This document shows positions 1 to 9,194 of a stretch of DNA of 64,000 nt, piece by piece. Made by a program: the position numbers and the translations under genes. Position 1 is the first letter of the stretch. Each line of letters opens with the position of its first letter. Origin of the DNA: Rhizobium sp. SL86. Lineage in GTDB: Bacteria; Pseudomonadota; Alphaproteobacteria; Rhizobiales; Rhizobiaceae. The notes beneath the pieces were generated by a model. That model saw nothing but the letters and a program-made list of their open reading frames with translations, was not told the origin of the DNA and searched no databases. The stretch lies in the NCBI RefSeq assembly GCF_026672545.1, contig NZ_JAPPRJ010000001.1:2439872-2503871 (forward strand), read 5' to 3'.

Positions 1-795
1 GTCGCAATGGACGCCTGGCTCGAGCGTGATCGTCTTGACGTCCTTCACGCCGCTCGTGGTGCAGGTCGAGGGTACCGCCGGTTCCGGAAGCTGGCCGGCA
101 TAGGGATCGGTATTGATCTGGCAGCCCACCTCCAGATTGGTCAGCGTGCCGCCGTTCTTGATATAGTTCGTTCCCTTGACGCAGAATTTTGCCGTCTGAA
201 CTGTCGAACCGCCGTTCATGATGAACGCCGGGGCAGAGGTCGAGGCGACATCGACGCGGCAGTTCGTCGACTTCAGGTTGACGCCCGAGTTGATCAGCAC
301 CGCCTGGCTCTTGTTGCCGAGCACGTAGATGCAGGAGGCCGGGCTGCTGGTCTCGGTGGAAACGGAGCCCAGCACGGAGGATTCGACACTGAGCGGCAGA
401 GTAGAGAGACCAATGAGCCCGAGGAAGCTCGTCGGGTAGTTCTGCGCATAACCGCCGGTCAGGCTGCCATCCTTGTTCTGCGTCACCTCGAGGCGGTCTG
501 CGAGCGAGATCTCCTCGTCGGGGTCGTTGGTTTCTCCATCGAATGCAGACAAGAAATTCGTGACCGTTTGCTTCTGACTGTCGTAATCGCTTTCGCGCGC
601 TGCCGCCAGCATTGCGCCATCCAACTGGGTTTGCATCTGCAGCCTTTGATTGTAGGCTGCGTAAAGATCGACCGATCCGCCTGCCGCCACAAGAAGAAGC
701 GGCAATAGAAGCGCCGTCAGCATTCCGAAATTTCCATCGCGGTTTGCAAGATACGATGCAGTCAATGATCTGGAGCGCGGCATATTGAACGACAT
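1..795 (-). CDS. TadE/TadG-like pilus assembly protein, 3' end cut by the window
   Basis: The gene reads leftward off the window; 265 codons are visible without a stop. It starts at the ATG at 795, preceded by a GAGAG ribosome site. The N-terminus has a short basic stretch, then a hydrophobic segment at about residues 24-40 (GMLTALLLPLLLVAAGG) followed by SVDLYAAYNQRLQMQTQLDGAMLAAA. This is the arrangement of TadG/TadE-type pseudopilin proteins: one membrane segment, then a residue run ending in 'D.A.LAAA'. A large exported domain follows, with several cysteines (SCIYVLG, NCRVD, KFCVKG, VGCQIN, STCTTS) as in TadG-like proteins. Role in Flp/Tad pilus assembly or adhesion is inferred from the family; no other tad gene is visible. 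Confidence 0.75.
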   Translation of the reverse strand, partial: MSFNMPRSRSLTASYLANRDGNFGMLTALLLPLLLVAAGGSVDLYAAYNQRLQMQTQLDGAMLAAARESDYDSQKQTVTNFLSAFDGETNDPDEEISLADRLEVTQNKDGSLTGGYAQNYPTSFLGLIGLSTLPLSVESSVLGSVSTETSSPASCIYVLGNKSQAVLINSGVNLKSTNCRVDVASTSAPAFIMNGGSTVQTAKFCVKGTNYIKNGGTLTNLEVGCQINTDPYAGQLPEPAVPSTCTTSGVKDVKTITLEPGVHCD

Positions 796-1176
796 GGTGC
801 TCTCATCCCGGGAATTCGGATCTCGACTTCGACCCAATACTGCAAATTCTCTGCTTTTCCGTTGCCTTCGTCGTTCGAATTGAAACCAATCCTTCTTTTG
901 CACATTCTTCCGGCTGATCGCCGGTTGCGGGCGTGGAACTTTCTGACACGAATGGTCGGTTTGCCCTTCTCTTGCCGGATTTGAACAGGTCTAATGGACC
1001 GTCGCCTGATTCCCGCCGTTGCGACACATCTCTCATGGCAACTTTAGCAGGTGTCTCGTGCCGGATGCGGAGATGGCGGGCAGGATGGCGTCTTGCGCAG
1101 GGGATCCCGCGGCACGCGACATACGCGCTGCCGCTGCGGATCAAGGCAACAGGCCAGTTGGAAAGAGGGTGTCAGG
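796..1176. other. Non-coding interval between divergent genes
   Basis: This 381-base gap separates the leftward TadG-like gene from the rightward antiporter gene, so it must hold both promoters. Open frames here on either strand have implausible composition and no good ribosome site. A small inverted repeat, CCGGC-tgatc-GCCGG, lies near 910-924. I recognise no known regulatory RNA. Confidence 0.4.
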
Positions 1177-3090
1177 TTGGAGGCTTTTTATCTCATCGTG
1201 TTGGTCGGCACTATTCTCGTGCTGGTCGCCGCCTTCTCCAGTCTGCTCGCCTTCCGCTTCGGCGCCCCCTTGCTTCTTGTCTTCCTGATGATCGGCCTGC
1301 TTGCCGGCGTCGATGGTCTCGGCATCAATTTCAGCAATTTCCCGCTGGCCTATATGCTGGGTTCGCTGGCGCTGGCGGTCATCCTGTTCGATTCCGGTTT
1401 CGGAACCTCGCTGCATTCCTTCCGGATTGCCGCGGTGCCGGCCATTACCATGGCGTCGATCGGCGTGGTGCTGACCGCTGCCATCTTTGCCTTTGCCGCC
1501 TCTCTTCTGCTCGGCCTCAGCTGGCTCGAAGGCATGTTGCTCGGCTCGATCGTCGCCTCGACGGATGCGGCGGCCGTCTTTTTCCTGCTGCGTATCGGCG
1601 GCATCCACATCCGCGACAAGGTGCGTTCGTCGCTCGAAGTCGAATCGGGCACCAACGATCCGATGGCGGTGTTCCTGACGATTGCGCTGGTGGAGCTGAT
1701 CAGTTCGGGGCAGGGAAGCAGCGGCTTCAACCTCGAGCTTTTTGCGATGTTCGTCAAGCAGATGGGGCTCGGCGGCGTGATGGGCCTGCTGGGCGGCATA
1801 ATGATCGTCAACGTGCTGAACCGCCTGCCGGTCGACCGGGGTTTGGCACCGATCTTCGTGCTCGCCCTTGCGCTCCTCGTCTTCTCCATTACCGGTGCGC
1901 TGGATGGCAGCGGCTTCCTTGCGGTTTATGTCGCCGGAATTTACGCCGGCAATCGCAAGATATTCGCCAAGGAGGCAATCTCGCGGTTCCAGGACGGCAT
2001 GACCTGGCTTGCGCAGATCATTATGTTCCTGTTGCTCGGCCTGCTCGCAACGCCATCGGAATTCCCGTCACTCCTGCTGCCGGCGGTCGGGCTGGCGCTT
2101 TTCCTCATCTTCGTCGCACGACCGATCGCGGTCTGGCTCAGCCTGCTGCCCTTCGATTTCACCCAGCAGGAAATCGGCTTCGTCGCCTGGGTCGGCCTGC
2201 GCGGCGCCGTGTCGGTGCTTCTCGGCATCATGCCGATCCTCGGCGGCATCGATCATGCGCATGTCTATTTCAACAGCGCCTTCATCATCGTGCTGGTTTC
2301 GCTTCTGTTGCAGGGCTGGACGATCAAACCGGTTGCCGAGCGGCTCGGCCTCATCATCCCGCCGCGCATCGGCGAGGTGGACAAGGTGGAACTCGACCTG
2401 CCGGGACGCGCCAATCACGAGCTGATCTCCTACCGTGTCATCCGTGACAGCCCGGTCTTGCGCGGCGAGCGCATTCCGCGCTGGGCAACGCCTTCGCTCG
2501 TCATCCGCGACGGGCGCAGCATGCGCTACCAGTATGCCGGTCGCCTGCGCGAGAACGATCAGGTCTATCTTTTCATTGCTCCCGGCTATTCGCGCCTGCT
2601 CGACCGTCTGTTTGCCAGCCGTGCGCCGGTGGACGAGGACGATGCGGATTTCTTCGGCGCCTTTGCCATCTCGCCCTCTCGCCCGGCCAAGGAACTGGAT
2701 GCGGCTTATGGTCCAGGGCTCCTCAGCGTCGCCGAGCAGGCGATGTCGATCGGCGATCTGATGACCTATAGGCTGGGCGGCCGGGCGGAATATGCCGACC
2801 GCGTCCGGCTCGGCTCGATCATCCTGATCGTGCGCGACATCGACGAACACGGGCACATCGAATCCGTCGGGATTTCGCTCGAAGCGGTCGAGCCCGCCAC
2901 CCGCCTGCCGATCTTCATCAACATGCGCGAAATCGCTCACCGGGTGCGCGACACGCTGCGGCGTTATCGCGGCAAGCCTGTGCCCGCAGCCCCGGTTCCG
3001 GCGTCAGCTGGACCTGCCGAAAAGACCGAGAAACCGATTGACGGGACGCCGGCCGCCAATGCATCCGGCGAGGGCGAAAAACGCCCCTGA
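1177..3090 (+). CDS. K+/H+ antiporter, CPA1 family (CvrA/NhaP2-like)
   Basis: A 637-residue inner-membrane protein. I chose the TTG start at 1177 because an AGAGGG ribosome site lies 7 bases upstream and the hydrophobic N-terminus ([20 protein letters not shown]) begins there. Residues 1 to about 390 form the Na_H_Exchanger domain with many membrane segments and the conserved '[12 protein letters not shown]' and '[10 protein letters not shown]' motifs around ion-binding acidic residues. A TrkA-C/RCK-C regulatory domain follows (about 410-490) and then a CorC/HlyC-type domain (about 545-600), the architecture of NhaP2/CvrA. The tail is Pro/Ala-rich. Expected role: K+ extrusion in exchange for protons, for pH and osmotic homeostasis. 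Ion specificity cannot be read from sequence. Confidence 0.88.
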   Translation: MEAFYLIVLVGTILVLVAAFSSLLAFRFGAPLLLVFLMIGLLAGVDGLGINFSNFPLAYMLGSLALAVILFDSGFGTSLHSFRIAAVPAITMASIGVVLTAAIFAFAASLLLGLSWLEGMLLGSIVASTDAAAVFFLLRIGGIHIRDKVRSSLEVESGTNDPMAVFLTIALVELISSGQGSSGFNLELFAMFVKQMGLGGVMGLLGGIMIVNVLNRLPVDRGLAPIFVLALALLVFSITGALDGSGFLAVYVAGIYAGNRKIFAKEAISRFQDGMTWLAQIIMFLLLGLLATPSEFPSLLLPAVGLALFLIFVARPIAVWLSLLPFDFTQQEIGFVAWVGLRGAVSVLLGIMPILGGIDHAHVYFNSAFIIVLVSLLLQGWTIKPVAERLGLIIPPRIGEVDKVELDLPGRANHELISYRVIRDSPVLRGERIPRWATPSLVIRDGRSMRYQYAGRLRENDQVYLFIAPGYSRLLDRLFASRAPVDEDDADFFGAFAISPSRPAKELDAAYGPGLLSVAEQAMSIGDLMTYRLGGRAEYADRVRLGSIILIVRDIDEHGHIESVGISLEAVEPATRLPIFINMREIAHRVRDTLRRYRGKPVPAAPVPASAGPAEKTEKPIDGTPAANASGEGEKRP

Positions 3091-3160
3091 ATGTCTTTGC
3101 GTCCCCGGTCAGGTCGGTTATGGTCCGCTTCGAAATTCAACACCAGAACGGATCCATACC

Positions 3161-4363
3161 ATGCCGGCCTTCAAGACCCTTGACGACCTCTCCGACATCG
3201 CGGGCAAGCGCGTTCTCGTGCGCGTCGATCTCAACGTCCCGGTTGCGGACGGGAAGGTGACGGACGCGACGCGCATCGAGCGCGTGGCGCCCACCATTCT
3301 CGAACTGTCCGGCAAGGGCGCCAAGGTGATCCTGCTCGCCCATTTCGGCCGCCCGAAGGGCGCGCCGGTCGCCGACATGTCGCTGAAGCTGATCGCGCCG
3401 GCTGTCGAGGCGGTTCTCGACCATGCGGTCCTGTTTGCCGATGATTGCATCGGCGAGGCGGCAGCCTCCGCCGTTGCCAAGATGGAAAACGGCGACATCC
3501 TGCTTCTGGAAAACACCCGCTTCCACAAGGGCGAAGAAAAGAACGACGCCGATTTCACCGCGGCACTCGCGGCCAATGGCGATATTTTCGTCAATGACGC
3601 TTTCTCGGCTGCCCACCGTGCGCATGCCTCGACGGAAGGTCTTGCCCACCATATGCCGGCCTATGCCGGCCGCACCATGCAGCAGGAACTGGAGGCGCTG
3701 GAAAAGGGCCTCGGCAACCCGGTTCGCCCGGTCGTCGCGATCGTCGGCGGCGCAAAAGTCTCCACCAAGATCGACCTCCTGATGAACCTCGTCAAGAAGG
3801 TCGACGCGCTGGTGATCGGTGGCGGCATGGCCAACACCTTCATCGCCGCACGCGGCACCAATGTCGGCAAGTCGCTCTGCGAGCATGACCTTGCCGAAAC
3901 TGCCAAGCAGATCATGATCGAGGCGGCGAGCGCCCAGTGCGCCATCATCCTGCCGATCGACGGCGTGGTTGCCCGCGAGTTTAAGGCGGGTGCCGCAAAC
4001 GAAGTGGTCGCGATCGACGCGATCCCGGCCGATGCCATGGTGCTCGATGTCGGCCCGAAGTCGATCGAGGCGATCAATGACTGGATCAGCCGCGCCCAGA
4101 CGCTGGTCTGGAACGGTCCGCTCGGCGCCTTCGAAATCGAACCCTTCGATGCCGCAACCGTCGCAGCCGCAAAACATGCCGCCGAACGCACCAAGGCCGG
4201 CCAGCTCGTCTCCGTCGCCGGTGGCGGTGATACGGTCGCGGCCCTCAACCATGCCGGTGTCGCCGACGACTTCTCGTATGTCTCGACCGCCGGCGGTGCC
4301 TTCCTGGAATGGATGGAAGGCAAGGAACTGCCGGGCGTTTCCGTCCTCACCAAGGCCGGTTGA
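3161..4363 (+). CDS. pgk: Phosphoglycerate kinase
   Basis: A 400-residue protein of full family length. It interconverts 1,3-bisphosphoglycerate + ADP and 3-phosphoglycerate + ATP in the cytoplasm (glycolysis and gluconeogenesis). The N-terminal signature [12 protein letters not shown], the substrate loop [10 protein letters not shown], the [13 protein letters not shown] segment and the C-terminal nucleotide motif [12 protein letters not shown] with '[13 protein letters not shown]' are all present. The ATG at 3161 matches the usual N-terminus '[10 protein letters not shown]'. The next gene encodes another glycolytic enzyme, class I aldolase, but 220 bases with two inverted repeats separate them, so they may be transcribed separately. 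Confidence 0.97.
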   Translation: MPAFKTLDDLSDIAGKRVLVRVDLNVPVADGKVTDATRIERVAPTILELSGKGAKVILLAHFGRPKGAPVADMSLKLIAPAVEAVLDHAVLFADDCIGEAAASAVAKMENGDILLLENTRFHKGEEKNDADFTAALAANGDIFVNDAFSAAHRAHASTEGLAHHMPAYAGRTMQQELEALEKGLGNPVRPVVAIVGGAKVSTKIDLLMNLVKKVDALVIGGGMANTFIAARGTNVGKSLCEHDLAETAKQIMIEAASAQCAIILPIDGVVAREFKAGAANEVVAIDAIPADAMVLDVGPKSIEAINDWISRAQTLVWNGPLGAFEIEPFDAATVAAAKHAAERTKAGQLVSVAGGGDTVAALNHAGVADDFSYVSTAGGAFLEWMEGKELPGVSVLTKAG

Positions 4364-4384
4364 TGCGTCAGCCCTAAAAAACGG

Positions 4385-4412
4385 GAGCGCACCTATATAG
4401 AAAGGTGCGCTC
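4385..4412 (+). terminator. Hairpin just after pgk
   Basis: A 10-bp perfect stem, GAGCGCACCT / AGGTGCGCTC, with an 8-base A/T-rich loop lies 21 bases after the pgk stop codon. No uridine run follows immediately, but AT-rich sequence with ATAATTTTTT occurs about 20 bases later. Probably a transcription terminator or mRNA-stabilising stem for pgk. Confidence 0.5.
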
Positions 4413-4447
4413 TCCGGTAAATCGGTTTAAATAATTTTTTATGTTTT

Positions 4448-4474
4448 AAACGATTGAAAAAAATTCAATCGTTT
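4448..4474. promoter_or_regulatory. AT-rich inverted repeat between pgk and aldolase gene
   Basis: A perfect 11-bp inverted repeat, AAACGATTGAA / TTCAATCGTTT, separated by 5 adenines, lies about 110 bases ahead of the aldolase start. The low-GC arms stand out from the GC-rich surroundings. A symmetric AT-rich site in a promoter region suggests a dimeric regulator (LacI- or RpiR-type sites look like this), but the regulator is unknown. Confidence 0.4.
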
Positions 4475-4583
4475 CAAGCGCTAAGCGTAGGATTTCCCTG
4501 TTAAAAAACTTCTGTTATCCGCGAATGATATTGAGCGAGATATGGACGCATTGTGCGCCGACTTGAGGGACAGGAGTGTAAGC

Positions 4584-5483
4584 ATGGGGTACGCCAAGAT
4601 GTTGGACAAGATGAGCTCTGCGCCTGGATTTATTGCGGCGCTGGATCAGAGCGGTGGTTCAACACCGGGAGCCTTGCGTCTCTATGGCGTGTCTGAATCC
4701 GATTATCAGACCGAAGAAGACATGTTCCGCCTGATGCACGCCATGCGCGTGCGCATCATGAGCGCCCCGGCCTTCACCGGCGACAAGGTGATCGGCGCGA
4801 TCCTGTTCGAGCGGACGATGGACGGCGATGTGGATGGCGAGCCGGTCCCCACTTTCCTCTGGGAGAAGCGCGGCGTCGTGCCCTTCCTCAAGGTGGACAA
4901 GGGCCTGAATGCTGAAGAGAACGGCGTGCAGACGATGAAGGCGATGCCGGATCTCGACGCGCTGCTCATCCGTGGCCGCGAGAAGGGAATTTTCGGCACC
5001 AAGATGCGCTCCGTGATCGCCCATGCGGACAAAGCTGGCATCGCGGCCGTCGTCAAGCAGCAGTTCGAGGTGGGTCGCCAGATCATCGGCCAGGGCCTGA
5101 TGCCGATCATCGAGCCGGAAGTCTCGATCAAGAGCCCGACCAAGCAGGAAGCCGAAGCCATTCTGCGCGATGAAATTGCTGAACAGCTCGACAAGCTTCC
5201 CGCTGGCGAAACCGTCATGCTGAAGCTGACGATCCCGACGGTTGCCGATTTCTATGCGCCGCTCATCGCCCACAAATCCGTCGTGCGGCTCGTCGCCCTC
5301 TCCGGCGGTTACACCACGGCGGATGCTTGCGAGAAGCTCAGCCACAATCACGGCATGATCGCCAGTTTTTCGCGCGGCCTCACCGAGGGGCTTCGTGTGT
5401 CGATGAGCGACGACGAGTTCAATGCAAGCATCGCCCAGACGATCGACCAGATCTACGCCGCAAGCGTCAACAAGGTCGGCTGA
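4584..5483 (+). CDS. Fructose-bisphosphate aldolase, class I
   Basis: A 299-residue protein. I use the ATG at 4584, which has CAGGAG 8 bases upstream and begins MGYAKMLDKMSSAPGFIAALDQSGGSTPG; an in-frame ATG at 4542 lacks a ribosome site. It is the compact (about 295-residue) class I aldolase found in bacteria, which cleaves fructose-1,6-bisphosphate through a Schiff-base lysine. Characteristic stretches are 'FLWEKRGVVPFLKVDKGL', 'RSVI..A...GIAAVVKQQFEVG' and 'GETVMLKLTIP', whose lysine is the probable Schiff-base residue. Its place just downstream of pgk fits a glycolytic or gluconeogenic role. A hairpin terminator follows. Confidence 0.92.
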   Translation: MGYAKMLDKMSSAPGFIAALDQSGGSTPGALRLYGVSESDYQTEEDMFRLMHAMRVRIMSAPAFTGDKVIGAILFERTMDGDVDGEPVPTFLWEKRGVVPFLKVDKGLNAEENGVQTMKAMPDLDALLIRGREKGIFGTKMRSVIAHADKAGIAAVVKQQFEVGRQIIGQGLMPIIEPEVSIKSPTKQEAEAILRDEIAEQLDKLPAGETVMLKLTIPTVADFYAPLIAHKSVVRLVALSGGYTTADACEKLSHNHGMIASFSRGLTEGLRVSMSDDEFNASIAQTIDQIYAASVNKVG

Positions 5484-5512
5484 TCTTTGAAGCCCCTTTT
5501 TGGAGGGGAGGC

Positions 5513-5544
5513 GAAAGGCCGTTCTCGCAGGAGGGCGGCCTTTC
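5513..5544 (+). terminator. Terminator-like hairpin after aldolase gene
   Basis: A 9-bp stem, GAAAGGCCG / CGGCCTTTC, with a 14-base loop lies 29 bases after the aldolase stop. The trailing T content is modest (TTTCACTGTTTC). Confidence 0.55.
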
Positions 5545-5637
5545 ACTGTTTCTGATGGGTGACGTCACAAACATTCGTTGGCGCATCGCCGCCCGGCACG
5601 TTAGCCATTCCGCTGTTTGGGTCAGGAGGAGGCAGGC

Positions 5638-6555
5638 ATGCGCAAGGCAGCATTCGTGACGGTGGACGTGTTTACCGGCGAGAGGTTCACCGGCAACCCA
5701 CTGGCGGTCATTCTGGATGCGCGCGGCATGTCGGATGAGGACATGCAGAACGTTGCTGCCGAATTCGGCTATTCCGAATCCACCTTCATCCTGCCGCCGG
5801 ATGATCCTGCCCATCACGCCAGGGTGCGCATCTTCACGCCGGTCACCGAAGTGCCCTTTGCCGGCCACCCGAATGTCGGCACGGCCTATGTGATCGGCCA
5901 GAGGAGCGAGATTTTCGGCAAGCCGGTCGCGGATCGGCTGGTGTTCGAGGAGAAGGCGGGACTGGTCGAGGTCACGCTGCAGCGGCAGGATGGTCGTGTG
6001 ACGGCGGCTGCGATCCGCGCGCCGAAAGCGCTTGAGGTCGGGTCCACCGTTCCGGTCGAAGTGGTTGCCACCTGCCTCTCGCTCGAACCGTCGCAGATCC
6101 GCACCGCAAGTCATCTGCCATGCATGGCCTCCGTCGGGCTTGCCTTCGTTATGGTCGAACTTGTCGATCTCGCGGCGCTCGCCGCCGCCCGCACGGATCG
6201 TTCGCTGTTTGAAAAAGCGCGGGAGAGCCATGCGACGCCGGAGAACGACTTTCCCGTCTTCCTTTATGTCCGCGATCCGTCCCATCCGTTTCGGCTGCGC
6301 GCCCGCATGTTCGCGCCGCTCGACAATGTGCCGGAAGATCCGGCAACGGGGAGCGCGTCCGGCGCGCTCGCAGCCCTTCTTGCAAGCCTGGACCCGCGGG
6401 CGGACGGTCTCTTCGAGGTGATGATCGAACAGGGCGTGGAAATGGGCCGCCGCAGCATCATTCGGGTGACGGTCGAGAAACGCGACGGCAAACCAGGTTC
6501 CGTGGTCATTTCCGGCGAAAGTGCCGCGGTGATGGAAGGCCAGATCGCGTTCTGA
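5638..6555 (+). CDS. PhzF-family isomerase/epimerase-like protein
   Basis: A 305-residue cytoplasmic protein. The ATG at 5638 follows a strong AGGAGG site. PhzF-fold (diaminopimelate-epimerase-like) signatures are clear: 'FTGNPLAVILDA' near residue 17, 'EFGYSESTFILPP' with the probable catalytic glutamate, 'FTPVTEVPFAGHPNVGTAYV' and, late in the protein, 'EDPATGSASGALAALL', the phosphate/carboxylate-binding loop. Members include the phenazine enzyme PhzF and E. coli YddE, but most have no assigned substrate. No phenazine genes are nearby, so only the family can be stated. Confidence 0.88.
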   Translation: MRKAAFVTVDVFTGERFTGNPLAVILDARGMSDEDMQNVAAEFGYSESTFILPPDDPAHHARVRIFTPVTEVPFAGHPNVGTAYVIGQRSEIFGKPVADRLVFEEKAGLVEVTLQRQDGRVTAAAIRAPKALEVGSTVPVEVVATCLSLEPSQIRTASHLPCMASVGLAFVMVELVDLAALAAARTDRSLFEKARESHATPENDFPVFLYVRDPSHPFRLRARMFAPLDNVPEDPATGSASGALAALLASLDPRADGLFEVMIEQGVEMGRRSIIRVTVEKRDGKPGSVVISGESAAVMEGQIAF

Positions 6556-6567
6556 GGTGAGGGCCGT

Positions 6568-6729
6568 TCAGGTAAAGTCACGCAACAGCAGGGTGATCGC
6601 CCAGAGCGCCAGCGCCAGAAGCGCGAGTTTCCAGAAGTCTGCACGTCGCCTGAGGCCCGGCCATCCGAGCGGCTTGATGATCTGGACGACCATGGCCAGG
6701 ATGAGCAGAAGGCCGATGAGCTTTGTCAT
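6568..6729 (-). CDS. Small predicted membrane protein, 53 residues
   Basis: An open frame that starts MTKLIGLLLILAMVVQI and ends ALWAITLLLRDFT. An AGGAA ribosome site lies 5 bases before the ATG at 6729. Two hydrophobic segments (about residues 3-18 and 32-48) flank a basic linker, PLGWPGLRRRADFWK, so it probably spans the inner membrane as a hairpin. It is convergent with the PhzF-like gene, with 12 bases between stop codons. No function is recognisable. The composition is that of a real membrane peptide; the opposite-strand frame over the same bases looks random. Confidence 0.6.
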   Translation of the reverse strand: MTKLIGLLLILAMVVQIIKPLGWPGLRRRADFWKLALLALALWAITLLLRDFT

Positions 6730-6972
6730 GATTTTCCTGTAGCACGATCACGTCAGCCACAGGCTGGACATTTTTGCACGTCACCACAGATAGCGTTCGG
6801 GGGAGAGATTCGGAACCGTCAATCGGTCCGGGTGCACGGGTTGTTGTTTTTGGCTCCGCGTCTTCCTCAAAGTCGTTTTTCTTGATCCGGGCGGGTTTCG
6901 CGCGGAGCAAGTTTAACGATTGTCGTGCAACATCGTCTGGACACCTGAACCGGAACGCAAACGGTCTTTCTC

Positions 6973-8229
6973 ATGCCACGCAACATCCTGCCTGTCCTCA
7001 GCCTGCTCCTCGGCACCCTTTTCCTGTTTCTCGGCAATGGCTTGCAGGGCCTGCTGCTGCCGGTTCGCGGGACGATGGAGGGGTATTCGAACGAGGTGCT
7101 GGGCCTGCTCGGCACCACCTGGGCCGGCGGTTTCGTGGCGGGCTGTTTCGTGGCGCCGATCCTCGTGCGTCGCATCGGCCATGTACGGGCCTTTTCGGGC
7201 TTCGGGGCGATCATCTGCCTCAACGTGCTTCTGACAGGCATCGTCGTCAACGACGTTGCCTGGCTGACACTGCGCGCGGTCACCGGTTTCTGCACGGCCG
7301 GCACCTCGATGATCATCGAAAGCTGGCTGAACGAGCGGGCAACCAATGAAAGCCGCGGGGCGATCTTCTCCTTCTATATCGCGATTACCCTGCTCGGCGT
7401 TGTCGGCGGCCAGCTTCTGGTCGGCGTCATCGACGTCTCGACGCCGATCCTGTTCATGATCTGCGGCATTCTTTATTGCATCGCCATCCTGCCGACGACG
7501 CTGTCGACGGCGGCCTCGCCGCAACCGCTGAAACGGGTCAGTCTCGACCTGCCGGGGCTTTATCGCAATTCTCCCGTCTCCTTCGTCGGCATCCTGATGA
7601 TCGGCATCGCCAACGGCGCCTATGGTACGCTGGTCGCCGTGTTTGCCGCGCAGGCCGGCATGCACCAGGGCACGATCGCCGTCATGGTGTCGATCACCAT
7701 CTTTGCCGGGGCGATCATGCAGTTTCCCGCCGGCCGGCTGTCGGACCGCATGGACCGCCGTTACGTGCTTGCGGCGCTGTCGGCGCTGTCGGCCATCGCT
7801 GCTGTGCTGCTCGTTCTGTTCGAGCCGATGAATGTCTATGTCATCATCGTGCTGGTTGCCGTCTACGGTGCGGCGGCCAATGCGCTTTATCCGATCGCGG
7901 TGGCGCATGCGAACGACTTCGCGGCGCCGGAGGACTTCGTCAAGATTTCCGGCGGCCTGCTTTTGCTCTTCGGCATCGGCACGATCATCGGTCCGACGAT
8001 CGGCGGACCGGTGATGACGCATTTCGGGGCGCATGCGCTGTTTGCCGTCACGGCGGTTGCGCATGTGGCCGTCGTTGTCCATGCCATCCTGCGCAGCCGG
8101 ATCCGGCCGGCGATTGCAACGGCCGACAAGGACAATTACACGACCGCTCCGACCGCCACCGCGCCGCTGGCAACGCCTGAAAGCCTGATGCTTGATCCGC
8201 GCGCACCGGCGGACGGCGAGGCGCGCTGA
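6973..8229 (+). CDS. Major facilitator superfamily permease
   Basis: A 418-residue inner-membrane protein with about 12 hydrophobic segments. The MFS loop motif between segments 2 and 3 is degenerate (PILVRRIGHVRAF) and the second-half equivalent is better preserved (GRLSDRMDRRYVLA). The N-terminal half carries 'SMIIESWLNERATNESRG', seen in a subgroup of MFS proteins annotated as YcaD-like. The C-terminus is a short Ala/Pro-rich tail. Substrate unknown. The gene stands alone, followed 111 bases later by the exported MBL-fold gene, so the two may or may not be co-transcribed. Confidence 0.85.
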   Translation: MPRNILPVLSLLLGTLFLFLGNGLQGLLLPVRGTMEGYSNEVLGLLGTTWAGGFVAGCFVAPILVRRIGHVRAFSGFGAIICLNVLLTGIVVNDVAWLTLRAVTGFCTAGTSMIIESWLNERATNESRGAIFSFYIAITLLGVVGGQLLVGVIDVSTPILFMICGILYCIAILPTTLSTAASPQPLKRVSLDLPGLYRNSPVSFVGILMIGIANGAYGTLVAVFAAQAGMHQGTIAVMVSITIFAGAIMQFPAGRLSDRMDRRYVLAALSALSAIAAVLLVLFEPMNVYVIIVLVAVYGAAANALYPIAVAHANDFAAPEDFVKISGGLLLLFGIGTIIGPTIGGPVMTHFGAHALFAVTAVAHVAVVVHAILRSRIRPAIATADKDNYTTAPTATAPLATPESLMLDPRAPADGEAR

Positions 8230-8340
8230 GGCGGCTTTACCCGACAATGACAAGATTGTGAGGCGCAGGGCGCAAGTTCGCGCTTTACGCTCTCCCTCTG
8301 CTGCCCCATCCTTCCTGCACAGGAGAGACAAGGGAGTGGC

Positions 8341-9162
8341 ATGATGCTGCGGACTGTCGCATTCGCTGTCGTTTCAACGGTGTGGTCGGCAGGGCTTGCG
8401 CTGGCCCAGTCGGCCCAGATGCCGGTCAGTCAGTGCCAGGCCATCGCCGAGGCCATTCCCAAGGTCACCTTCGCAAGCTTCAAACCGGTTCAACTGGCGC
8501 AACGTCAGCTCAAGGAAGACGTGACGATCACCTTCGTCGGTCACTCGACCTATCAGATCGAGAGCCCGGAGGGCATTGTGATCGCGACGGATTATTCCGG
8601 CGTCCACCGCACCTCCCTTCTGCCCGACGTCATCACGATGAACAAGGCGCATTCGACGCATTACACCCTCAACCCCGATGCGGGCATCGAGCATGTGCTG
8701 CCGGGCTGGAGCGATGTTCCGGGCGAGAAGGCCGTGCACAACGTGATGGTGGGTGACGCCTATATCCGGAATGTCGCGACCGATATCCGGTCCTATGGCG
8801 GCTTCGAGGAAAACGGCAACTCGATCTTCATCTTCGAGATTGCGGGTCTCTGCATCGGGCATCTCGGCCATCTGCATCATGAACTGACGGACGACCACTA
8901 TACCGAGATCGGCCGCCTCGACATCCTGATGGTGCCGACGGATGGCGGGCTGACGATGGGAGCCGACAGCATGAGCCGGGTGGTGCAGCGGCTCCGGTCC
9001 TCGCTGATCCTGCCGATGCATCGCGGTGGGCCGCCGCTCGACCGGTTCCTGGCGATGTTCGACGGGCGGTTCGACATCGTCTACGGACAGTCGGACACGA
9101 TGACGGTGTCGATGCGCAGCCTGCCGCGCAAGCCGCAGATTGTCGTCCCGCCGGGGCTCTGA
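8341..9162 (+). CDS. Exported metallo-beta-lactamase-fold protein
   Basis: A 273-residue protein with a signal peptide (hydrophobic residues about 4-20, cleavage expected after ALAQ or nearby), so probably periplasmic. The fold is that of the UlaG-like/Lactamase_B_3 branch: 'VTITFVGHSTYQIESPEGIVIATDYSG' (first strand and histidine), 'VITMNKAHSTHYT', 'NSIFIFEIAGLCIGHLGHLHHEL' and 'DILMVPTDGGLTMG', then 'LILPMHRGGP'. The usual HxHxDH is replaced by AHSTHYT, so metal binding may differ from classical members. The gene begins ATGATG, so the exact start is uncertain by one codon. Substrate unknown. Confidence 0.78.
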   Translation: MMLRTVAFAVVSTVWSAGLALAQSAQMPVSQCQAIAEAIPKVTFASFKPVQLAQRQLKEDVTITFVGHSTYQIESPEGIVIATDYSGVHRTSLLPDVITMNKAHSTHYTLNPDAGIEHVLPGWSDVPGEKAVHNVMVGDAYIRNVATDIRSYGGFEENGNSIFIFEIAGLCIGHLGHLHHELTDDHYTEIGRLDILMVPTDGGLTMGADSMSRVVQRLRSSLILPMHRGGPPLDRFLAMFDGRFDIVYGQSDTMTVSMRSLPRKPQIVVPPGL

Positions 9163-9194
9163 GACCATCGGCGAGACGGAGCGACGGTATCGCG

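Noticed and set aside
7..708. Open frame on the plus strand at the left edge
   Set aside because: It lies antisense to the TadG-like gene, whose hydrophobic segment, start and ribosome site are convincing. The plus-strand product has Arg/Ala/Gly-rich composition typical of antisense frames in high-GC DNA.
803..1144. 113-codon open frame on the minus strand before the antiporter
   Set aside because: No ribosome site, no recognisable feature and a random-looking composition.
2068..2940. Long minus-strand frame across the antiporter gene
   Set aside because: An antisense shadow of a well-supported gene. The His/Asp/Arg-rich composition is a frame artefact; the same applies to long frames opposite pgk, ftsH, tolA, serA and mnmA.
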